Under the pieces are notes generated by a model, which ran no database searches, was not told where the DNA came from, and saw only the letters and a list, made by a program, of their open reading frames with translations. Shown here piece by piece: positions 1-5,739 of a stretch of DNA of 13,882 bases. Numbering within the stretch: position 1 is the stretch's first letter; each line of letters starts with the position of its first letter. A program made the translations under genes and the position numbers. The DNA is taken from assembly GCA_900551415.1 (NCBI GenBank), contig URWB01000056.1, forward strand, positions 1 to 13,882. The letters are read 5' to 3'. The DNA is from an uncultured Eubacteriales bacterium. Lineage in GTDB: Bacteria; Bacillota; Clostridia; Peptostreptococcales; Anaerovoracaceae.

Positions 1-66
1 TATATTGAATTTTCAGCCCCATTACCAGAATATTTTACGGATTTGTTAGAAAATTTAAGAAAATAG
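1..66 (+). CDS. C-terminal end of an unidentified gene (partial)
   Basis: An open frame runs from the first base of the window to a TAG stop at 64-66 and encodes 21 residues ending in TDLLENLRK. Its AT-rich codons (TTA, AGA, ATT) match the cytidylate kinase-like gene that follows 68 bases downstream on the same strand, so the two probably come from the same genome. Too little remains to recognise a family. It could also be a chance open frame, because no upstream sequence is available. Confidence 0.4.
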   Translation, partial: YIEFSAPLPEYFTDLLENLRK

Positions 67-77
67 GTACTGTACAA

Positions 78-108
78 TTGATTTGTTTTATTTTATAATA
101 ATTATAAT
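78..108 (+). promoter_or_regulatory. Possible promoter of the cytidylate kinase-like gene
   Basis: TTGATT at 78-83 is followed after 19 bases by a perfect TATAAT at 103-108; a second TATAAT lies at 94-99. The stretch is very AT-rich and sits between the upstream stop and the ribosome binding site. The -10 is good, but the spacing to the -35 is longer than ideal. Confidence 0.4.
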
Positions 109-134
109 AAATTAAAAGAACGGGAGGGGTTGCT

Positions 135-971
135 ATGAAGACCAATACCATTATTACAATAGGTCGTCAGTACGGAAGTGCCGGACGTCAAATTGGAAGA
201 GTCCTTGCAGAAGAGTTAGGTATCAAGTGTTACGATAAAGAGTTACTGGAACGTGCAGCAAAGGAAAGTGGACTTTGCGAAGAACTTTTTGAGAATCATG
301 ATGAAAAACCAACCAATAGTTTTCTGTATTCTCTGGTTATGGATACATACTCTTTTGGTTATACTTCATCTGCATTCTCTGATATGCCAATTAATCAGAA
401 AGTTTTCCTGGCTCAGTTTGAAACTATCAAGAAAATCGCAGCTGAGGGACCTTGTATCATGATCGGTCGTTGCGCGGATTATGCACTGGCAGATTTTGAT
501 AACTGTTTCAGCGTATTTTTCCACGCGGATCTGCAGACGCGTATTCGAAGAATTGCAAAAATTTATGATCTGACAGATGCAAAAGCAAAAGATCGTATCA
601 TCAAAACAGATAAAAAACGTTCTAGCTATTACAATTACTACACCAGCAAACGCTGGGGCGAGGTAGACAGCTACGACCTGTGCCTGAACAGCAGTGTATT
701 CGGTATCGATGGAACCGTAGATATGATCAAACAGGCAATTGAAGTTAAAGAAGCGGGAATCCGCAAGATTTTCAGCATTGCTGATGTCGTTCAGTTTGTT
801 CAGATCGAACAGGGCGCCGGAGTTACTCATCTTCTCAGTCGTAAAGGCGAAATCATCGATTGGCGCGTCCGGATTGGCGATGCGCCATTCCTCAAAGTTA
901 GAGTTGAGGATGGTCAGCAGATATTCGCGGACCGCGGCCGGATGATAGCCCTCGTTGCGGTAGTAATCTAA
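135..971 (+). CDS. Cytidylate kinase-like protein, 3' end lost and replaced by antisense gltX
   Basis: About the first 208 residues resemble the cytidylate kinase-like family of Firmicutes, P-loop enzymes related to CMP kinase that would phosphorylate a nucleoside monophosphate with ATP in the cytosol. A nucleotide-binding loop appears as GRQYGSAGRQIG (residues 10-21), followed by GPCIMIGRCADY near residue 105 and an arginine/lysine-rich lid (RIRRIAKIYDLT, then KTDKKRSSYYNYYTSKRWG). The start at 135 is supported by GGGAGGGG at 122-129. Family members end at about 200-215 residues. Here the frame continues to 971, and its last ~65 residues are exactly the reverse reading of the glutamyl-tRNA synthetase gene on the other strand. 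Authentic coding therefore stops somewhere between about 753 and 780, and the native stop codon is missing. Family assignment is firm, but exact substrate is not. Many members are annotated only as cytidylate kinase-like. Confidence 0.8.
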   Translation: MKTNTIITIGRQYGSAGRQIGRVLAEELGIKCYDKELLERAAKESGLCEELFENHDEKPTNSFLYSLVMDTYSFGYTSSAFSDMPINQKVFLAQFETIKKIAAEGPCIMIGRCADYALADFDNCFSVFFHADLQTRIRRIAKIYDLTDAKAKDRIIKTDKKRSSYYNYYTSKRWGEVDSYDLCLNSSVFGIDGTVDMIKQAIEVKEAGIRKIFSIADVVQFVQIEQGAGVTHLLSRKGEIIDWRVRIGDAPFLKVRVEDGQQIFADRGRMIALVAVVI

Positions 972-1898
972 GGAAAGCTCCGGGTCTTTACGTTTGGAAA
1001 GCTTGCGCTTGTTGCCTTCTTCGTCCAGCTTCATCAGCTGCGCGGTGTGGCAGTAGATCGGCACTTCCCAGCCCAGCTTCTCAAACAGCTCCACGTGAAT
1101 CGGCAGGGATGGCAGCCATTCCGCGCCTCTGACCACGTGCGTGGTGCGCATCAGATGGTCGTCCACCACATGGGCAAAATGGTAGGTCGGAATACCGGTA
1201 GCCTTAAGCAGAACCGTATCCTGATCGTTGACCGGCATATCCAGCGTGCCGCGAATCGCATCCTCCACCTGGAAACGCTTGATCTGATCTTCCGGCAGGC
1301 TCATATCGCCATCGGATTTGAGCCGGATGACATACGGCGTGCCGGCAGCCAGCTTGGCTTCGATTTCTTCCATGGAGAGATCGCGGCTCTTTGCCCACTT
1401 GCCGTAGATGCCGGGATTCGCCTTTTGGGCCTCTTGCTGCGCGTGAATCTCAGCGATGTCCGCTTCCGTCATGAAGCAAGGGTAGGCCTTTCCTTCCGCG
1501 ACCAGCTTCTTGGCGAAGCACTGGTAGATCGGGCCGCGATGGCTCTGTGTGTAATCGCCGTAGTCGCCGATGTCGCCGTTCATCGTCGCGCCCTCGTCAA
1601 ACTGAATGCCGAAGAAGCGCAGAGAGTTGATGATGATCTCGACCGCGCCCTCTACATAGCGTTTGTCATCGGTGTCCTCGATTCTGAGAAAAAATTTCCC
1701 GCCGGACTGATGCGCCAGCCTTTCGTCTACGAACGCGCCGTAGAGATTACCGAGGTGAATGAAACCGGTCGGGCTCGGTCCGAGCCTGGTGACCTTCGCG
1801 CCGGCAGGCAGATCGCGGGCAGGGTACATCGCCTCGTAATCCGCGGGTGTTTTGTCGATATGCGGAAACAGCAGTTCCGCGAGTTTTTCATAGTTCAT
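366..1898 (-). CDS. gltX: Glutamyl-tRNA synthetase, C-terminally truncated
   Basis: This class I aminoacyl-tRNA synthetase would charge tRNA-Glu with glutamate in the cytosol. Residues 1 to about 373 are authentic. The ATP-binding HIGH-type motif is HLGN at residues 48-51 within RLGPSPTGFIHLGN. The FLRIEDTD motif lies at 70-77, the HVVRGAEWLPSLPIH region at about 254-268, and the KMSKS-type loop is KLSKRK at 299-304. GGAGG at 1906-1910, seven bases before the ATG, fixes the start. After LNDIS (codon at 780-782) the frame continues to 366, but that stretch is only the antisense of the cytidylate kinase gene. The usual length is about 485-560 residues, so most of the C-terminal anticodon-binding domain is absent. 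The catalytic domain is intact without frameshifts, which argues against an old pseudogene. The gene is separated from the upstream antiporter by 229 bases and has its own promoter. Confidence 0.9.
   Translation of the reverse strand: MNYEKLAELLFPHIDKTPADYEAMYPARDLPAGAKVTRLGPSPTGFIHLGNLYGAFVDERLAHQSGGKFFLRIEDTDDKRYVEGAVEIIINSLRFFGIQFDEGATMNGDIGDYGDYTQSHRGPIYQCFAKKLVAEGKAYPCFMTEADIAEIHAQQEAQKANPGIYGKWAKSRDLSMEEIEAKLAAGTPYVIRLKSDGDMSLPEDQIKRFQVEDAIRGTLDMPVNDQDTVLLKATGIPTYHFAHVVDDHLMRTTHVVRGAEWLPSLPIHVELFEKLGWEVPIYCHTAQLMKLDEEGNKRKLSKRKDPELSLDYYRNEGYHPAAVREYLLTILNSNFEEWRIANPDAPIDDFAFTTEKMSNSGALFDLNKLNDISNAENLADSRFFNFNCLFDHIYGSIDTEYTAVQAQVVAVYLAPAFAGVVIVIARTFFICFDDTIFCFCICQIINFCNSSNTRLQIRVEKYAETVIKICQCIIRATTDHDTRSLSCDFLDSFKLSQENFLINWHIRECR
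753..782. other. Junction between two unrelated genes
   Basis: Left of this interval the plus strand encodes a cytidylate kinase-like protein; right of it the minus strand encodes GltX. GltX family resemblance ends at the LNDIS motif (codon at 780-782), and kinase resemblance ends near residue 208. Base composition shifts from AT-rich to GC-rich nearby. There is no intergenic spacer, stop codon or terminator between them, as two convergent genes would need. Confidence 0.75.
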
Positions 1899-1978
1899 AT
1901 CGTTTCCTCCGTGGGTATTGATTTCTGTCTTGCGTCAGCGCTGCCTGCGGCTTTGCGGCGCACTGATCTTGTATATTC

Positions 1979-2028
1979 CCTTCGGTTGACAAGCGCGCAG
2001 AGGCCAAGAGACCTTTGCAAACCGAAGG
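1979..2028 (-). promoter_or_regulatory. Hairpin in the gltX 5' leader
   Basis: CCTTCGGTT at 1979-1987 and AACCGAAGG at 2020-2028 form a perfect 9-bp stem around a 32-base loop. It lies between the gltX -10 element and the start codon, so it would be transcribed in the leader. I see no T-box consensus and no T-run after it, so it is neither an obvious T-box nor a terminator. Its role is unknown. Confidence 0.5.
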
Positions 2029-2035
2029 TAAAACT

Positions 2036-2044
2036 ATTATATCA
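2036..2044 (-). promoter_or_regulatory. Extended -10 promoter for gltX
   Basis: The minus strand reads TGATATAAT, an extended -10 element (TGn-TATAAT), about 138 bases upstream of the gltX start. No convincing -35 is present 17 bases further upstream, which is acceptable for extended -10 promoters. Confidence 0.55.
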
Positions 2045-2127
2045 CAGATTTGCGGGATGCGCATCTTGGAATTTGGGCGGGTACTTCCTTTTTTGATGGT
2101 ATTGCGCAGCGGCGCTTCCGGCGGTTT

Positions 2128-3135
2128 CTACAGCAGGAACTGGAACGTACAGAAGGCCGCGTAGATTGCCAGCAGCAGGATGCCCTGCCAGCGGTAGAGC
2201 CTGCCTTTGACGAGTCCCGGCAGGGTCAGCAGGAGCATCACGATGAAGGTCAAAGGGACATCGACGACTAGAGACGCGTTGTGTCCGGCAAGCAGCTTTT
2301 CGGTCGGCAGGTCAAACGGATTGAGTGTGATGGACAGGCCGCTGACCAGTACCAGATTGAACATGTTCGCGCCGATGATATTGCCCAGCGAGAGCGCGCC
2401 ATGTCCCTTGGCGAGGGAGGTGACGGCGGTGACCAGCTCCGGCAGCGAGGTGCCGAGCGCGATGAAGGTCAGTGCGATGACGGATTCCGGCACGCCCATC
2501 ACGCGGGCAAGAATCGTCCCGTTGTCGACGAGCAGATTCGCGCCGACCGCGATTAGGGCTGCGCCGACAACCAGAAGCAGTAAATCTTTCCAAAGCGGGA
2601 GGAAGGTGTCTTCCAGCTCGTCCTCTCGGATGTCATGCGGATCTGCGCCTTCCGAGAGCTTTTCCTGCAGCTGTTGGTCGCGGATCGCCTGCATGACGGC
2701 CAGTGTCATATAGATTGCGAAAATCATCAGCAGAAGGATACCGTCCGCGCGGGTAAAATGCCCTTTGAGATACGCAGTCGCGGCGTAATAGACAGCTGCG
2801 ATGAAATAAAACAGCACCGGAGTTTTCATCGTGCCGCGATCGACCTGACCCGGTTTGACCGCGATGGTGATGGCGGCGATCAGCGCAGTATTGCAGATGA
2901 TGGAGCCGATGGCGTTGCCGTAGGCAAGCTCGCCGTGGCCGGAAACCGCGGAGGTCGCGGAAACCATCACCTCCGGCAGGGTCGTACCGATGGAGACCAC
3001 TGTCGCGCCGATCAGAATATCGGGAATATGAAAGCGGCGGGCGAGTCCCGTCGCGCCGTCAACGAACCAGTCACCTGCCTTGATCAGCAGCAGCAGTCCG
3101 ACAGCGAATAAAAGGATTGCTTGTAAATTTTCCAT
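2128..3135 (-). CDS. Sodium/calcium exchanger family antiporter (CaCA, YrbG-like)
   Basis: This 335-residue integral membrane protein belongs to the CaCA cation/Ca2+ antiporter superfamily, which exports calcium or a similar cation in exchange for sodium or protons. It has the two internal alpha repeats that form the ion-binding core: GTTLPE at residues 50-55 with GNAIGS at 73-78, and GTSLPE at 228-233 with GNIIGAN at 251-257. About ten hydrophobic segments are visible, with an acidic cytoplasmic-type loop at roughly 155-180 (SEGADPHDIREDELEDT). I chose the start at 3135 because GAGGA precedes it and the protein then has the usual length; an open frame to 3237 adds 34 residues unlike the family. 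It is divergent from the SpoVAF-like gene and upstream of gltX on the same strand. Family is certain, the transported ions are inferred. Confidence 0.92.
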   Translation of the reverse strand: MENLQAILLFAVGLLLLIKAGDWFVDGATGLARRFHIPDILIGATVVSIGTTLPEVMVSATSAVSGHGELAYGNAIGSIICNTALIAAITIAVKPGQVDRGTMKTPVLFYFIAAVYYAATAYLKGHFTRADGILLLMIFAIYMTLAVMQAIRDQQLQEKLSEGADPHDIREDELEDTFLPLWKDLLLLVVGAALIAVGANLLVDNGTILARVMGVPESVIALTFIALGTSLPELVTAVTSLAKGHGALSLGNIIGANMFNLVLVSGLSITLNPFDLPTEKLLAGHNASLVVDVPLTFIVMLLLTLPGLVKGRLYRWQGILLLAIYAAFCTFQFLL

Positions 3136-3246
3136 AGTGTATGTTCCTCGCATTATCTTCTTCAAAAATCCGCAGGTTATGTGCATCGCAGATAGGCGAT
3201 GGCACTGCAAAATACCGTTTGCCGCGTACCACAGCAAACATATAGA

Positions 3247-3275
3247 ATCTTACCATTTTCGGCGCGAAGATACAA
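3247..3275 (-). promoter_or_regulatory. Likely promoter of the CaCA antiporter gene
   Basis: On the minus strand TTGTAT (3270-3275) and TAAGAT (3247-3252) are separated by exactly 17 bases. They lie about 110 bases upstream of the antiporter start. Both hexamers are moderate matches to the sigma-A consensus. Confidence 0.4.
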
Positions 3276-3292
3276 GCCTTTGCGCACAAATT

Positions 3293-3327
3293 TTATTATG
3301 TAGGAAATATCGCTATGCGGTATTTCC
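3293..3327 (+). repeat. Intergenic hairpin repeat, copy 1
   Basis: GGAAATA at 3303-3309 pairs with TATTTCC at 3321-3327. The inner CGC and GCG plus one T-G pair extend the stem to 11 bp around a TAT loop. Bases 3293-3313 recur exactly as an inverted copy at 7779-7799, and the GGAAATATCGC core recurs at 9823-9833. No T-run follows, so it is probably not a simple terminator. Confidence 0.65.
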
Positions 3328-3525
3328 GGAATCGCGACAAACGCACCTTGCGAAGATTTTCCTGCGGCGTTTTGCAAGGTATGAAACGGCGGTTTTCTGT
3401 CAAAAATAGAGGGAGCAAACGATATCTTCCGCTGCGGGGGCTTTGCAAACCCTGTGTGCCATTGCCGACCGAAGATACGGAAAACGGAGCAAGAACAAAA
3501 GACAGGAGGGATGGACAGCAATCAT

Positions 3526-5481
3526 ATGAATCATGCTTTTGAGAAATATCTGAACATTTTTAGGGCAGAGCTGCCTTTGGACGAGTGCTTCGATCTGCTC
3601 GAGAGGAAGCTTTGCATCGGCGGACGCCGGGCGGTGATGTATTTTATCGACGGACTGCACGACGGACAGAAGGGACAGCTTCTGCTCAATTATCTTTTGG
3701 CGGTGCAGCCGGAAACTATGCAGGGGCTGCACGAGAGCAAAGATTTTTTGGAGGCCGCAGTGCCGTTTATGGATGCCAGCGTCATCGAGCCACAGACGGA
3801 CGCGCCGCCAAAACAGCATCCGATGCAGTACGCGGAAAAAGGGAAGCTGGAAGAGGAAACGCTGCAGCGCAAGCAGGCGCACCGCAAGGGGAAAAAAGCA
3901 CAAGTGGCTGCGGAAGCGGAAGCAAACGATGTCGTGTGCGCACAGGAAGGGACAGAGGTTTCGCAGGATGAAAAGCGCCACATGGAAGCTGCGCGTATGG
4001 AGGCCTTGACAGCGGATGCCGCCTATGACTGCTATCTGCAGACACTTCCGAAGCTCTACGCGGGACTGGTGCCGCTGCTCGTGGAGGGACTGGACAAAAT
4101 CATCATTCTGGATGCCAGAGCTTATCCTGCGCGCGCCGTCGAAGAGCCGGAAAAAGAAAAAACCTTGCGCGGCGCGCGCGACGGTTTTACCGAGAACATG
4201 ATGCAGAACGTCGCGATGATCCGCCGCAGGCTGCGCAGCAACCAGCTGATTTTTAAGGTGTTCAACGTCGGTACGGACAGTAAATCCGACGTGGTGCTGT
4301 GCTATATGAAAGACCGCGCCGACGCGAAATTTGTCGAGAAACTAGAATCGGCATTAGACGATATGAAGAAAAAAGCACTGGCGGGGCGCAGTGCGGGTCA
4401 GCAGCCGCAGCGCGGCGGACAGAATCGCCCGCAAGCAGAGCGCAATGGGCAGGCTGAGGTGCAGGGAGGCACGCAGAGCGCATCGCGGCGCGGCAGGCAG
4501 GAAACGACTGCGGCGCGGCAAACGCGCGCAAGTGAAGAAGATGCGCTGCGGATTCACCGAGCCGACAGCGGTGACAGGACAAAGGCTGAGGCGAAAAGCG
4601 CGGCAGCAGATTCCCACGAAAAAATGTTTCGCGCGCGTTTGGCAAGACGAGAGGCAGAACAGCGCGGCGCGGCTGCGTTTGATGCTCTGACGGTGACCGA
4701 CCAGAGCCTGCTGGAGCATCTGCAGGAGAGCTTCGGCATCGCGAGCAGCCTCAATCCGTTCCCGCGCGTGCGCTATACCCAGCGGCCGGATGTTGCGGCG
4801 GCGCATCTGGAGGAGGGCAAGGTGGTGCTGATCACCGACAATTCCCCGACGGCGATGATGATCCCGGTGAGCGTGTTCGAGTTTTTTCAGGATACGGATG
4901 ACTATTATTTCCCGCAGCTGACCGGAAACTACTTCCGATTCCTGCGTATTTTGAATTTTATGCTTATCTTGTTTTTGACCCCCATCTATGTGATGATGGT
5001 CGAATATGACTGGTTTACACCGAACATTTTGCGATTTTTTGTGCCGGAGGATGACTATGCGATTGCGATCTTTTGGCAATTCATGCTGCTGGAGCTGGCA
5101 ATCGACGCGCTGAAGCTCGCCTCACTGAATACACCGACCTCACTGGGCATGTCCCTGTCGGTTATCGGTGCGCTGATCCTCGGTGAATTCAGCATCAGCT
5201 CCGGCTGGTTTATTCCGCAGACCATTCTCTGCATGGCGGTTGTGGCGCTGGCTTCGTTCACCCAGCCGAGCATCGAACTTTCGTACGCGATGAAGTTTTG
5301 CCGCGTACTGATGCTGATCGGCGCGCAGCTTTTGGGACTGGGCGGCATCCTCGCGGCCGCGGCTGTCAGCCTGCTCATCATGGCGACAACCAAAACGTTG
5401 TCCGGCACCTCCTATCTATACCCGCTGTTTCCGTTCGATGCAGGAGTTCTCAAACGCCTGATTTTTCGAACCAAAAGGTAA
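3526..5481 (+). CDS. spoVAF: SpoVAF-like spore germination protein (GerA family) with two insertions
   Basis: This is a 651-residue GerA-family membrane protein of the kind that sits in the spore inner membrane and takes part in germination. The soluble N-terminal domain begins with an RKLCIGGRRAVMYFIDG segment (residues 27-43) and includes RGARDGFTENMMQNVAMIRRR (215-235). NPFPRVRYTQRPDVAAAHL (410-428) and SYLYPLFPFD near the end are closer to SpoVAF than to GerAA or GerKA. About five to six membrane segments follow residue 470, with ELAIDALKLASLNTPTSLG (523-541). Two charged low-complexity insertions, at about 92-165 and 283-385, split the soluble domain, so the protein is about 160 residues longer than the usual ~490. 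AGGAGG at 3504-3509 is one base from an in-frame ATG at 3511 and 16 bases from the chosen ATG at 3526, so either could be used. No other spoVA gene is adjacent. Confidence 0.85.
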   Translation: MNHAFEKYLNIFRAELPLDECFDLLERKLCIGGRRAVMYFIDGLHDGQKGQLLLNYLLAVQPETMQGLHESKDFLEAAVPFMDASVIEPQTDAPPKQHPMQYAEKGKLEEETLQRKQAHRKGKKAQVAAEAEANDVVCAQEGTEVSQDEKRHMEAARMEALTADAAYDCYLQTLPKLYAGLVPLLVEGLDKIIILDARAYPARAVEEPEKEKTLRGARDGFTENMMQNVAMIRRRLRSNQLIFKVFNVGTDSKSDVVLCYMKDRADAKFVEKLESALDDMKKKALAGRSAGQQPQRGGQNRPQAERNGQAEVQGGTQSASRRGRQETTAARQTRASEEDALRIHRADSGDRTKAEAKSAAADSHEKMFRARLARREAEQRGAAAFDALTVTDQSLLEHLQESFGIASSLNPFPRVRYTQRPDVAAAHLEEGKVVLITDNSPTAMMIPVSVFEFFQDTDDYYFPQLTGNYFRFLRILNFMLILFLTPIYVMMVEYDWFTPNILRFFVPEDDYAIAIFWQFMLLELAIDALKLASLNTPTSLGMSLSVIGALILGEFSISSGWFIPQTILCMAVVALASFTQPSIELSYAMKFCRVLMLIGAQLLGLGGILAAAAVSLLIMATTKTLSGTSYLYPLFPFDAGVLKRLIFRTKR

Positions 5482-5640
5482 GGCAGGATACCGATTCTTG
5501 CCGTCTCCTGTCTGCCGCCTTCGCCGAACCGCAGGGCGGCCTATGAGTCCTCGTGGATGCCCTGTGCCCGTAGCCAAAAAGGAGGTGCAGGAAATTCTCG
5601 CAGTCTCTGTTTTCTTCACGATTTCTACAAAAAACTTGTG

Positions 5641-5646
5641 TATAAT
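5641..5646 (+). promoter_or_regulatory. -10 element of the acyl-CoA synthetase promoter
   Basis: A perfect TATAAT lies 94 bases before the start codon, directly upstream of the structured leader. The -35 region has no clear TTGACA match at the expected spacing. Confidence 0.45.
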
Positions 5647-5681
5647 ATGTAGATTATAAATAAGCAATCCAAGGAAACGCC

Positions 5682-5719
5682 TGCCTGCGCGAGCCGTTGG
5701 GCTCAGCGCGGCACAGGCA
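5682..5719 (+). promoter_or_regulatory. Hairpin in the acyl-CoA synthetase 5' leader
   Basis: TGCCTG (5682-5687) pairs with CAGGCA (5714-5719), CGC (5688-5690) with GCG (5706-5708), and GAGCC (5691-5695) with GGCTC (5700-5704) around a GTTG loop, with small internal bulges. The structure ends about 20 bases before the ATG and just before the ribosome binding site, so it could affect translation or mRNA stability. It matches no riboswitch class I recognise. Confidence 0.5.
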
Positions 5720-5739
5720 ATAAGACGGAGGAATCTTTT

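Larger units (their letters stand above)
3136..3525. other. Intergenic region between divergent antiporter and germination genes
   Basis: This 390-base stretch holds a likely promoter for the antiporter on the minus strand (3247-3275), a hairpin repeat at 3303-3327 and the AGGAGG of the downstream gene at 3504-3509. I searched for a sigma-G or sigma-F type promoter before the germination gene and did not find one I would defend. No convincing gene is seen; the short frames here lack ribosome binding sites and family features. Confidence 0.6.
5482..5739. other. Intergenic region before the acyl-CoA synthetase
   Basis: This 258-base stretch contains a GCCGCC/GGCGGC hairpin soon after the germination gene without a T-run, a strong AAGGAGGTG sequence near 5577-5586 with no usable start codon after it, and then the promoter and leader hairpin of the next gene. 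No gene is supported. Confidence 0.5.

Noticed and set aside
1899..2044. T-box leader for gltX
   Set aside because: No T-box consensus (AGGGTGG-type) sequence and no terminator/antiterminator pair are visible.
1047..2096. Long plus-strand open frame opposite gltX (349 residues)
   Set aside because: It is arginine-rich and mirrors the gltX codons on the other strand; GltX has clear catalytic motifs, so this is a shadow frame.
5576..5660. Small gene after the AAGGAGGTG sequence near 5577-5586
   Set aside because: No ATG follows at proper spacing; the GTG frame gives a short unremarkable peptide that runs into the promoter -10.
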